Assembly: GCA_964035545.1 (NCBI GenBank)
Contig: OZ037768.1
Coordinates: 13,952,175-14,009,674, forward strand
Source of the DNA: Bugula neritina
Lineage: Eukaryota; Bryozoa; Gymnolaemata; Cheilostomatida; Bugulidae
DNA length: 57,500 nt
Reading direction: 5' to 3'
This document shows, piece by piece, positions 48,001 through 56,699 of the stretch. Numbering within the stretch: position 1 is the first letter of the stretch; every line of letters starts with the position of its first letter. The position numbers and the translations under genes were made by a program. Below the pieces are notes generated by a model, which did no database searches, had not been told where the DNA came from, and saw nothing but the letters and a program-made list of their open reading frames with translations.

Positions 48001-51000
48001 TGAAATGGAATGTTTTTAAAAATATTTAGGAAATCAGTGAGTTAATAAGCTATTAAAGATTTTGAATAGTTAGTAGATATAGCAAAGACAAGATAGGCTA
48101 CACAACTACCCTGAACTGTAGCTCTTACCTCTTAGATACAGCACAAAACTACAACATATTGATTCATTACAATACAGCAAAGCATATAAGCAATAAGCAA
48201 CTTGAACATTGCATCCTATCTTGGTAAGTGATGCCACCATTGCATAAACATCACATTATACATTCTGAAAAGGAAGTTTGTATAAATTTAGCAAGACATT
48301 TATTAGAGGTAGGTGCATTAATGGAGAAATTGAGAAAAGCCTGTGTTCTAGATTAAAAATGTAGCAAAAGAAGTTATGTTCTCACAAAATTTCCAACCCG
48401 CGCCCCAAACTAAAATTTAATGATAAAATTAAAGGATTTAGGCTATCTTGATTTCTCCACTACTGCTCCTATGTGACTTATTGGCAACTCTAATTCTTCA
48501 TTCCAGGTGATGCTAAAGAGTTGAACTTACTTTACATTGGCAGTGGCCACTCACGGCATGACAGGTGTCAGTCGTGCTGCCGACATCACTGCAGGCACAC
48601 CTGGAGCACCCATTTGCTGTCAAGTTGTAGTAAGTGGGGACACAACTATCACATCTTCCATTACCAACTCCTTGTTTACATGGACAGAGCCCTGATGATT
48701 GGTCACACTGTGTGTCTACTGATCCTTCAGAGTGACATTCACAAGCCTGTATAGCATATATAATCAGATGAAGATGGGTTTTACTGTATAATGTGAATGT
48801 ATGCAACACTCAGCTATTCATACGCCTCACATTTCTATATGTTGCTGGCAAGTGTATCTATTTTTGTTCATAATAAGTACTTTGCACAGACTTATAGTGC
48901 AAATTTATAAAACAAATAGCTTTATTATTGAATCTAGGGATACAAAGCAGGGGCAGAACTTTACTTGAGTTACCTGGCAACCACTAGGTGACCAACCCCA
49001 GAAGTCTTTGATACATCTCTCACAGTAGAACCCTTCTGTTGTTAGTGAGCAGCTGCATTCCCCAGTGATGATGTCACACAATTTACTTGTTCCAGCACAA
49101 TTGCAAGCTGACAAAATACAAGTAGTGCGTGACAAAATTAAAGAACATACTTCAACGGCATAGAACTACTGTATAGAGTAAGAATAGTTTTCCATGTTAG
49201 ATATTACAACAGTAATGCAAAATTCCAATAATGTTTTTCTAATCCTATTGTCTAGAAATGATTGGATATTGTTCGCTACAAAAATGCTTCAGTGTTCAGA
49301 GCTCCACTCCAAAAGCTGGATTTTCTCATTTTAAATCTCATCACATAACCAAGAATTTAACTCAGAGTCAACCAGTCTATGAAATAAAGTAGTAAAGATT
49401 CCATAAACTTACTCTTTACAATCTTTAATTTACACTGAATTAATAACTTTGTATGGTGTTATTTTTTGTAAATACAATATTATGGGTTAATAACTTTATT
49501 ACACATTTCCGGCTAATAAATGAAATGACCAGTTTTATATCTATAGAATACCAGGTATTTTAAGGGCATCCTAAATGGTAACTCTCATATAATACATACG
49601 CTGACAGCCATTAGATGTGTAGTTGAAGAACCCAGGAATACACATATCACAGGCACGACCAGTGACCCCTGACTTGCATTCACAAGCACCCCCTCTCTGG
49701 ATACAAGTGGCAGAGAAGCTACCAGTTACGTTGCAATCACATGGTCTACCTTCCCCATAGTATGAAAGAGATGTAGAGAATATGTAGTCTTCGCAAGTCT
49801 TACTGAGCACCTTTCCTGTTGATCTGCATATAACACACTATGCAAAAATTATATAAATAATATTCTATTTAAACTATTACATATACAGTATATTTCTCAC
49901 CAGAACAGCTTTAACCACATACTGTTACAAAATTATACTTCATATGTCAAACTCCGGTTTCTTATATTTTATTTTTTTCATCTAACTTTTAAGACAGAGC
50001 GCAGCAAACCTTGTTGAAAGATCACATTCAGAGAGAGTACTTGGTGATACATCGACTCCATCTCCAGTTATAAACTCTTGTGGGACCATAACAACAGAGT
50101 CAATCAGTAAACTAGTGTTAGAAGATAGACTGATAAACATGACATCTCCAGATACTGCCAGCAAACTCCTGTCTAACAGCCGGCTATAGCACCAGTTTCC
50201 TTCACACGGACCATGTATCAACCCACTCTGTACAACTATACAATACAGATCCCAATACAATAGCAGCTCATGCTGGATTAATCATCTAATATTGACACTT
50301 TCTATTACTAATAGTGAGTACTATAAATTAACATTGACATGTTCTACAACTATTAGTGAGTGCTATTAACTCATGCAAGTCTATAGTCACCATCCCTGTG
50401 AGAAAACCCTGATGGAAGGTTTTTTTGTTAAATCGGGCTAAGGACTTATTCAAATGGGGCACAGGAGCAATTGTGACTGGATGCTCTTCATAACATTCCT
50501 AATGGCCTTTTTCGACGTTCGAACCCATGACTTCGTGATTACTAGGCAAATGCTTTAACCCCTATACCACGGCTGCTCCCTAGTGAGTGCTATTAACTAA
50601 CATTGACATATTCTATAACTGATAGTGTGTGCTATTAATGTTGAAGTTTAGATGCACATATGACTATAAAGGTGAATACCTTGTGAATGCACGGCCATGC
50701 TGGTTTCAGTAGAGATAGTGAAGTTAGAAGAATACCTCATGTACACACTAAACTCGCCAAGGACACTTTGTTCAGGTGCACCATGAGGAAAATGTAATTC
50801 TGCACTCCAGCTATTAATAACCTAAAGTACACATTCTATGGCTATGGAGCATAAAAGTGTTTTAAATTAGAAATTATGCAGTTTCAGAAGTGTAATATTT
50901 AAAATATTAACCTAATTTTCTGTGAACTTCAAAAAAATATGTTTAAATGGTATATTTATATGCTATTGAGTGCTTCTTAAAAAATCATCAAAAAAGTTTA

Positions 51001-54000
51001 ATTTTTAAAATGATGGAATAACTTAGTCTACATAAATAAAAATATGTATTTAAAAGCCCAATACACAACATACAGTAATAATATAGAAACACAGCGTACA
51101 CATACTATACAGTAGCTATAGTTAATATATAGAAATACAGCGTACACATACTATACAGTAGCTATAGTTAATATAGAAATACAGCATACACATACTATAC
51201 AGTAGCTATAGTTAATATAGAAATACAGCATACACATACTATACAGTAGCTATAGTTAATATAGAAATACAGCATACACATACTATACAGTAGCTATAGT
51301 TAATATATAGAAATACAGCGTACACATACTATACAGTAGCTATAGTTAATATATAGAAATACAGCATACACATACTATACAGTAGCTATAGTTAATATAG
51401 AAATACAGCATACACATACTATACAGTAGCTATAGTTAATATAGAAATACAGCATACACATACTATACAGTAGCTATAGTTAATATAGAAATACAGCATA
51501 CACATACTATACAGTAGCTATAGTTAATATAGAAATACAGCATACACATACTATACAGTAGCTATAGTTAATATACAAATACAGCATACACATACTATAC
51601 AGTAGTTATAGTTAATATAGAAATACAGCATACACATACTATACAGTAGCTATAGTTAATATAGAAATACGGCATACACATACTATACAGTAGCTATAGT
51701 TTTTATAGAAATACAGCATACACATACTATACAGTAGCTATAGTTAATATAGAAATACAGCATACACATACTATACAGTAGCTATAGTTAATATAGAAAT
51801 ACAGCATACACATACTATACAGTAGCTATAGTTAATATACAAATACAGCATACACATACCTTGACACATTCTTCACCTAAAAACTCCAGCACAACCACTG
51901 AATCACTTGACTGAAGATGAAGTTCTGGCTGAATGCTGAGAAAATCAATGTCAGGATAATAGTAGCCGTCTAACATTCTGCAAACACCAACACTGAATAA
52001 TGACAATCTATATATAGTATATACCAAATATATGTAAGTCTATTACAGACTAACCCACTAACACTTCCAAGTAGTTTTCATGCAGTGAAAACAAATGTTA
52101 TAGCAGAAAATAGTTATAAATTTATCCTTAGTGACTGTAGGAGCTTTGCAAGTTTTCTAAACTAAGCATTTCTATAAGTTAAATATATTATATAGATACG
52201 TGATTGAAGATATTAGTTGGTATTGAAGTAGAAAAGTGAGTGGCAGGTTGACAATGTTGTTACTGTAAAATAAATTTTACTCATAAGAATGCTTATCGAA
52301 ACAAGAAACTAATCAACAATAAAGTCTCGCCTTTCAAGCCATACAAGACGCTATACACCATACCTTTTCAATTCAACTTTTTACAGCCTACCTGGAAATT
52401 ATCTGGAAATACCACACATTTTCATCAACATTCGTGTTAACACAAGTTTACCAATTTTAGTGAGTGAAACGTTATTCTACACACTGCTGACTGCCTAGAG
52501 CTGGCAATGCGGTTGAATTGAACATCCCAATACTCACTGATTGCAGGTGAGACCCTGAATGGTTGGTCTACAGTCACACTGACCAGAGATCTTGTCACAT
52601 ACAGGGGAAGAACTAGACCCACTCATGCAGTTGCAAGCATCACATCCTGCATATAACATAATGTTAACAAGGTTAAACTAAACTACTAGAGATCAGTTAG
52701 CAATGAAACACATGTGATTCTTTAGATAGGAAATGAAACAAGCTGTTGGAAAAAAATTCCAGCAAAGCAGTTTTCCTAGTTTAGAAGCCGATGTGAACCA
52801 AAAACTAGAGAATATGTTGATTTTCTACGTTCAACATGAAACACTTTACAAGTACAGGTAGTTCAACCCACCCTGAGGATTTGATTGCTGCAGATTATAA
52901 TAGGTGTCTGTACATTCATCACAGAGGTAACCTGCAACTCGACTTTTACATCTACACTCTCCAGTTTGAGAGTCACATATATTGTCATCATTCTCCACAC
53001 CAGGAAGATAACACTGACACTCTATACAAGGAAAGTAAAAAATTATGTTTTATTTATACTGCATGAAAGAAACCAGCTTTTAACAAAAACTTAGTAAATT
53101 GTAAATAAACAGAAATAGAGTTTTTGTTTCTTATATGGAAAATTAAAAATAAAAACAATAAAATGTGCCTTCAATGTGATCCAAATAAAATATTTTTTAT
53201 ATTAATTGATGAACATTTTGGTTAGTAAAAACATGTCATATAGTTAAATCATGTAACCACTGTAGTACAGGAGCTATACAACACCTTGGCAGCCATGAGG
53301 GTTCTCTACAGTCAAATTATAGTACGAAGGCAGACACTGATCACATCTTCGGCCATTAACATACTGCTTACAAAAGCAATCACCAGGTTGCTAAAATAAC
53401 AGGAATAGTGTTTGAACCTAGGAAAAATCATAAATTAAAAGGACAGGAAAGACTTTTAACAACAATACTTTATTCATCTCAAGTTTACACAATAATTAGT
53501 ATTTTTATAATATAAGTGATAAACTATCAAATTGTAAGATAAAATTCAGTTATTGTGTTATAGCCAATAATTTCAATTAAAAAACAATTTAGCCTACCAT
53601 TAGTCTATTGAGATGGTTAATTGGTAAAGGTGAGTCATTGTTGATCACACAATCACCTATCTGTTTAGAGACAGGATTCATGATGATCCCTTCCACAGCA
53701 CAGTCACACGGTAAACAAGGGTGGGAGTCATTCTGAGCAACGCCTGCTGGCCTGTAGTAATACTCCTCACATGTTTCACAGTTGATGCCTAAATTCACAT
53801 CAAATTTGTCTGTAAAATCATTACTTTGTATAGAGCAGGCTTGTCTATAAAAGCTACATATTTGTTCATTTTATTGCTAAGTGCAATACAGCTTACCAGA
53901 TGTTTCATGCAGGCAGTTAATGCAAACACCACCACCAGTATAACTGCCGAACATATTTAGACTCAGACCCAAGCTAGCTACAGTCTCATTGTATGTGCAG

Positions 54001-55973
54001 AGATCGGCATGCCCATAACATTGACAAGCTACAATGTAAAGACAAAATTATTAAATATAAAGCTACCAGATACACAAGTACAAAGCCAGTAAAATTGTTT
54101 TGTTCTGTTTTGGTGATGAGTTAGGAAAATAGTATCTGCGCATACATTTACATTTACATTCTAAACACAAACTTATTTTTGCTGACTCTGAGGGTTAAAT
54201 GACACAATGTAAATAATGATATTATCAATAAACTGACCAGCAACTGCTCAAAATAAGTATATATATTATCATACAGGTGCCCAATGTTAATTGATGAACA
54301 ATTAAAATTTAGAAACAAGACATACAGAGCTGAACAATCAGGCAAACACAGATTTTTTTAAATATCACCCCCCCCCCCCCCCCCAAGCAAGTATATAAGC
54401 AAGTATTGTATACCTTCACAGTTCTGTCCAGCTTCATATAATTGTTGATTGTAAAGAGGGAAACATCTCTCACAGAAATCTCCTTCAGTATTACCACCAC
54501 ATATGCATTCATACCTATCCGTAATGTTGCTTCTAACACACTGAGTGTTCAGGTCATTACATGTGCACCTTGCAAACACTTGTAACTCACTAACTGTATA
54601 ATGTTGCTACAAAATCATGTCACACAACGTAAACAAAACATTTTTCTAACCATTTTAAAAGCTTTAGTTTTCATTCACATCACATAATAGTATTTCGTAC
54701 TGAGCTAAACATACAAACTTATTTCCACTGATCCCAAGGGTCAGATGCATCTCATAGAATTGAAATCTTAGAAACTTCCCTCTTTTCCACACTGGTTGAG
54801 AAAAGTGAGAGAAATCAAACACCACCTACAGCAGAACACAGGCATCACCACAAAGTACTTAGTGTAGTTGCTACAACTTGAGAAGCATTTACTTATTGTT
54901 TTGAAACTTGCTTTAAATGATAAAAAGTGGCCATCTTAGATGTCATTAAATAAATTAATCTATTCTGTAAGCACTGCATTATTAATCATTTTCATACATA
55001 TTGTTGTGATTAATAAAATACATCTAGTACCAACTCTGTTAGTAGATTTGTGAATATTATAATGATTTTACAATGAAGTTTATATAATTTATTCAGTATA
55101 TAAGTTGTTTTGTTGCAGTCACTGAAATGAGAACTATAAAATGTAAGATAAAAGAAATAAGATTGTGTATTTATTCTCTGTACACAGTAGAAATACAATA
55201 AGACAAACATGCAAAATAAGGATGATTAACATAGCAAATAATCTTACATAATTCATTAATAAGACACTTCTGCCTTTGTTTATATGTCTGATGGATGTAT
55301 TGTTTATTTAATAAAAAGCCTTTCAATTACTTCAAATGTGCTTTTACACCACCAACTTTCAGCCCACAGCTTTCCTTAGAGTCATCACCAAAATATTATA
55401 TTGAATATAATAGAACTATATAATTGATTACGAAAGATAGGCTACCTGTTCGTTTCTATTTGCCATAGATTTGCCATAACTGGAACACACATAATCATCA
55501 TCATCTGTTGGCAAAGAAGACAACTTCACTCCAAAATAAGTCAAGCATTCTGTCTCAATGGAAACTTTGTAAGCAAATGCAGTCCAGTCTCTCCTATTAA
55601 CTGATTTAGATACAGAAATGTGATTAGGCCTCTTTGAGTCTGCCATTGTGATGATGAGCTTCTCCAAAAGAAATTCCTATAAGGTTAAAACAATATTAAT
55701 AGAATTGAAATATTACTCATATTGCTTGTTGGAAGTCAAACAGGACACATATGAGTATAAAACAACAACCTGCAGAAGATCAATCTCAATTATTGTGTCA
55801 AGATTCTTATCTCCCAGCAATGGGTCAGCATAAAGGAGACGTCTAGATGCACTCTGCCAGTATGTTTCCACAGATCCATCTACCATGTTGCTGGCAGGGT
55901 AGTCACCAGCTGAGCATGTTTTCTGAACTCTCTCTGACGCAGACCATAAGGCCTCTGTGTGGTTGTAGTATAT
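28299..55973 (-). CDS. Laminin subunit alpha-like gene (5' end outside recognised exons)
   Basis: About 40 exons on the minus strand spell a near-complete laminin alpha chain, a secreted basement-membrane protein that pairs with beta and gamma chains through its coiled coil and binds receptors through its LG domains. Order: LN (from 55973), about 5 LE, L4b-like domain, about 4-5 LE, L4 (laminin IV A), about 7 LE, coiled coil, LG1-LG5, stop TAA at 28299-28301. Five C-terminal LG domains identify an alpha chain; beta and gamma chains lack them. The L4b between LE sets is like alpha-5/alpha-3B/LanA. The signal peptide and first part of LN were not found in 55974-57500. Exons show GT-AG sites. 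The protein is clearly divergent from vertebrate and fly laminins. Confidence 0.93.
29217..29281. repeat. (TA)n microsatellite, left of palindrome
   Basis: About 32 uninterrupted TA units in the LG5 intron. Confidence 0.97.
29341..29443. repeat. Perfect palindrome with 50-bp arms and 3-nt spacer
   Basis: 29341-29390 (starting TATTTGGTACTAATACAATT) is the exact reverse complement of 29394-29443; the spacer is TCT. It is flanked by long (TA)n on the right and, about 60 bp away, on the left. It lies in a laminin LG5 intron. Confidence 0.95.
29438..29526. repeat. (TA)n microsatellite, right of palindrome
   Basis: About 44 AT units directly continuing from the palindrome's right arm. Confidence 0.97.
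30128..30345 (+). mobile_element. tRNA-derived SINE, with 17-bp target duplication
   Basis: Begins GGGAGCAGCCGTGGTCTAGG. A-box TGGTCTAGGGG and B-box GGTTCGAACCC are perfect RNA polymerase III promoter elements. A tRNA-unrelated body follows (GGAAGAGCATCCAGT...), ending in a T run. ATTGTCTATAATTTCCA flanks it perfectly on both sides (30111-30127 and 30346-30362). Inserted in the LG4/LG5 intron, antisense to the laminin gene. Confidence 0.93.
30595..31952 (-). CDS. LG3-LG4 linker and LG4
   Basis: Exon about 31700-31952 has the proline/threonine linker (SNLVTTPPLPTIPPP) that separates LG1-3 from LG4-5 in laminin alpha chains, then the LG4 start (SYASFNLENIVSRF). Exon about 31145-31412 continues (LRFRALASSGLLLYAA), then about 30946-31069 (LYVGGV) and about 30610-30801 (FYGCIDFVTF). 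No dibasic furin-like site is evident in the linker. Confidence 0.82.
31432..31650. repeat. Minisatellite GTATACTGTATGTAGTATGT next to LG4 exon
   Basis: About 20-bp units, roughly ten copies with C/T and A/G variants, starting about 20 bp from the 3' splice site of the LG4 exon at 31145-31412. Confidence 0.9.
32155..32840 (-). CDS. Laminin G domain LG3
   Basis: Exons about 32565-32839 (FLESSDSWALFQPLL; ICLEIGLVQSRLTF; FSVYVNET) and 32155-32335 (FDFVINGGKNSNYQVDFNS). The acceptor is AAATATTTCAG and the donor GTATGTGCC. This segment with its intron is the source of the duplicate at 6875-7545. Confidence 0.82.
33128..36085 (-). CDS. Laminin G domains LG1 and LG2
   Basis: LG1: exon 35897-36085 (ISMELSLSSYEPRYLWNV), exon about 33949-34096 (GRLSVQVDD; FFLVGQLEF) and the beginning of exon 33128-33737 (SASVNTCIRNVEVMG). 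LG2 fills the remainder of that exon (FSFNLAVRSYSTDGVILSL; GEWFALSC; FAGCLANITINNQPI; ending with Cys near the C-terminus). The Gly-Cys-x-x-x-hydrophobic end motif is typical of LG folds. A LINE fragment lies in the large LG1 intron. Confidence 0.85.
34198..35590 (-). mobile_element. Fragment of a non-LTR (LINE) retrotransposon: RT plus C-terminal Cys/His finger
   Basis: Minus-strand pieces in order: YVAFIDLTKALDLVSR (RT block near 35520), VKQGCVLAPTLFGIFS (near 35340), MLFADDATVIS (catalytic FADD near 35180), FTYLGSIITE (near 35000), and at the 3' end YKCDLCDKDCH followed by GLHSHRLCC (about 34360-34270), the Cys/His finger usual at the C-terminus of such LINEs. Stops and frameshifts are present and the 5' half is missing. 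It sits in the LG1 intron, sense to laminin. Confidence 0.85.
36284..36480. repeat. (CA)n-rich microsatellite in the LG1 5' intron
   Basis: About 200 bp of CACACA/CGCACACAT variants. The ORFs on both strands across it are repeat translations, not genes. Confidence 0.95.
36737..41293 (-). CDS. Laminin coiled-coil (domain I/II) exons
   Basis: Exons about 41131-41293, 40513-40892, 39674-39866, 39112-39258, 38782-38916, 38275-38519, 37818-37972, 37308-37468 and 36737-36970. The first begins CGEC, matching the paired Cys at the top of the long arm in laminin chains. The rest is hydrophobic-heptad, Asn/Leu/Glu-rich helix (e.g. IENVKNRISALERQLSRI), without Cys clusters. This would trimerise with beta and gamma chains. 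It is roughly 540 residues, near the usual length. Confidence 0.82.
37698..37805. repeat. Short tandem array (~34 bp x 3) beside a coiled-coil exon
   Basis: Units of the form ACTATCATGTAGGTA...CACATGCAGTATA, ending about a dozen bases from the 5' splice site of the exon starting at about 37818. Confidence 0.75.
41294..41545. repeat. Minisatellite (TATAGCACATTATATA...) abutting the first coiled-coil exon
   Basis: Units of about 34-36 bp alternating TATATAGCACATTATATAGC, ATAGTTACGCTTC and ACAGCTACATTCTACA, about seven copies. The array begins at the 3' splice site of exon 41131-41293; on the minus strand several units contain CTATATGTAG followed by AATGT, the same string as the real acceptor. 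Confidence 0.88.
41950..45025 (-). CDS. Third set of LE repeats, up to the coiled coil
   Basis: Exons about 44882-45021 (CQCNNNSNECDSDTGEC), 44355-44527 (CELCLPGYYKAG; CPCYKYGTESTVC), 43908-44094 (CKCNGNSRTCKYDSGSC), 42890-43013 (CDCNQTGSVSSIC), 42536-42688 (CNCELSGSTSRQCDLITGSC) and 41959-42111 (CECDEIGSVNH; GRQCDQCLDMYYD). Eight-Cys LE spacing throughout, with frequent Asn-x-Ser/Thr sites. The last repeat is followed by the coiled-coil exon starting ECGECSMKL. Confidence 0.88.
43760..43865. repeat. Small foldback element with 14-bp perfect ends
   Basis: GTCCAAAATAGCTT (43760-43773) is mirrored by AAGCTATTTTGGAC (43852-43865). 106 bp, intronic. Could be a MITE remnant. Confidence 0.5.
45290..46680 (-). 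CDS. L4 (laminin IV type A) domain exons
   Basis: Exons about 46535-46674, 46168-46308, 45792-45943 and 45276-45370. Recognisable features: YYGSTLSVTYSP (family GGxLxYxV), SWQNENGDGLSRERFLEVL (family W...g...sRe.fm.vL), and the exit ISELTLTP...VEECDCGIGYEGLSCE, the conserved L4-to-LE transition. This domain interrupts an LE repeat, as in other laminin alpha and gamma chains and perlecan. Confidence 0.85.
47075..49823 (-). CDS. Second set of LE repeats
   Basis: Exons 49610-49823 (GRPCDCNVTGSFSATC; GRACDMCIPGFFNY), about 48975-49108 (CNCAGTSKLCDIITGEC), about 48530-48747 (CECHSEGSVDTQC; CACSDVGSTTDTC; CHAVSGHCQC) and about 47080-47188 (GRDCSQCDVDSYYF, then CSCMSITDQC leading into L4). Splice phases join the Cys patterns correctly, e.g. 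CQCK to DNVRGRDC. The terminal part of exon 49610-49823 has a stray copy at 56618-56699. Confidence 0.88.
50010..51977 (-). CDS. L4b-like (laminin domain IVb) exons
   Basis: Exons 51860-51977 (MLDGYYYPDIDFLSIQPEL), 50680-50821 (SWSAELHFPHG; GEFSVYMRYSS) and 50010-50235 (CEGNWCYSRLLDRSLLAV; LLIDSVVMVPQEF). The paired Cys-x4-Cys followed by a hydrophobic strand and LDxVVLVP-like motif resembles the IVb region of alpha-5 and LanA, and more distantly the LF domain of beta chains. A 44-bp minisatellite occupies the intron between the first two exons and a SINE the next intron. Confidence 0.75.
50372..50580 (-). mobile_element. tRNA-derived SINE, second copy, with 18-bp target duplication
   Basis: Reverse complement of the SINE at 30128-30345, with more substitutions and small indels. 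It starts GGGAGCAGCCGTGG at 50580. TAGTGAGTGCTATTAACT flanks both sides (50354-50371, 50581-50598), although a diverged tandem repeat of similar sequence surrounds it and could inflate this match. Intron of the L4b-like region. Confidence 0.88.
51080..51859. repeat. 44-bp minisatellite, about 17-18 copies, ending at a splice donor
   Basis: Unit ATAGAAATACAGCATACACA...TAGCTATAGTTAAT, 44-46 bp, nearly identical copies. The last partial unit stops exactly at the 5' splice site of exon 51860-51977: on the minus strand the donor GTATGTGTATGCTGTATTT is part of the repeat and recurs in every unit. Confidence 0.95.
52538..54600 (-). CDS. First set of laminin-type EGF (LE) repeats
   Basis: Exons: about 54414-54594 (CTCNDLNTQC...), 53897-54028 (CQCYGHADLCTYNE), 53598-53788 (GINCETCEEYYYRPAG, then PCLPCDC), 53285-53390 (CFCKQYVNGRRCDQC), 52872-53021 (ECQCYLPGVENDDNIC), about 52538-52648 (GCDACNCMSGSSS). 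The Cys spacing is the eight-Cys LE pattern. Only about five repeats precede the L4b-like domain, fewer than the eleven or so of alpha-5. Confidence 0.88.
54595..55973 (-). CDS. Laminin LN domain exons
   Basis: Exon 55770-55973 encodes the start seen here, including ETYWQSASR, the hallmark Y/WWQS of LN domains. Exon 55446-55676 has KLIITMADSKRPNH and ETECLTYFG, matching the family pattern of VIKxAxSPRP and DTECLTLY. Exon about 54719-54825 has RGKFLRFQFYEM (family: ARYIRLRFQR). The end, SELQVFARCTCN, corresponds to SDISVGGRC.C and leads into LE1. The exact junction near 54600-54719 is uncertain, because the obvious sites do not keep phase unless a TTAG acceptor near 54592 is used. LN domains drive laminin network polymerisation. 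An upstream LN exon is expected. Confidence 0.85.
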
Positions 55974-56428
55974 CTGGTAAGTTATTACAATGCAGTATAA
56001 ACCATTCGAACAGAAAATGTTTTGGCCCCTTATGAAAAAAAACTACACTCTAACAAAATTAACCAACTTCAAACTGATTGGCAAGTCACACAATTATCAA
56101 CCATTTATAGCAACCTAGATAAAAAGGCATTATTTGAATTTCAAGTAGAGTAGGTTAATTTTATTAGCATTCTTCAACATTGAAAGATGAAATAATTATT
56201 GCAGCTATATACGCCCAACTAATAAAAATTTGAGCTTTCAACTTCATTAGTAAACATCACCTCTCCTGTAATTACTTTACTCGGTTTGGTAGTTTGGGAA
56301 GTAATTATCTATCACTATTAATATATAACTATTAATAGTAACAATTGAATATTCCCAGAAATTGCATGTGCATAATTTAGTTCATCCAGTAATTCTAGTG
56401 ATCACTCAATATACATATGCTTTACCCT

Positions 56429-56595
56429 CCTAGACACACTTCACCATATCATAGGCCGTAACAGCAAATGTCAGCCATTTTTAGAAATTTCCAATGAGAT
56501 GTCATAGATCGTACACAATAGCGCACTTTGAGAACTTCAGCCCAGACACATTAAAAATGGCTGACATTTTACTTTGCGGCCAAAGTGTGTCTAGG
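56429..56595. mobile_element. MITE-like foldback element
   Basis: The left arm CCTAGACACACTT ... AAATGTCAGCCATTTTTA is mirrored on the right by TAAAAATGGCTGACATTTTA ... AAGTGTGTCTAGG, giving imperfect arms of about 45-60 bp. No coding capacity; no clear target duplication. Confidence 0.65.
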
Positions 56596-56617
56596 CCCTA
56601 CGGGGGAGGGGGGGTAA

Positions 56618-56699
56618 CCTAAATAGTAACTCTCATATAATACATACGCTGACAGCCATTAGATGTGTAGTTGAAGAACCCAGGAGTACACATATCACA
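56618..56699 (-). pseudogene. Stray copy of the end of an LE exon with its splice donor
   Basis: 82 bp matching 49570-49651 with two mismatches. It covers the exon end (CDMC-PGFFNYTSNGCQ), the GTATGT donor and some intron, but no 3' splice site, and sits upstream of the LN exon in the same orientation. Confidence 0.88.

Noticed and set aside
48230-48290. Possible extra small LE exon on the minus strand
   Set aside because: A short GT-AG bounded stretch with ECD-like codons includes a stop in the useful frame, and the flanking LE exons already join in phase without it.
51080-51859. Regular direct repeats resembling a CRISPR array
   Set aside because: Units are contiguous with no unique spacers, in an intron of an animal gene; it is a minisatellite.
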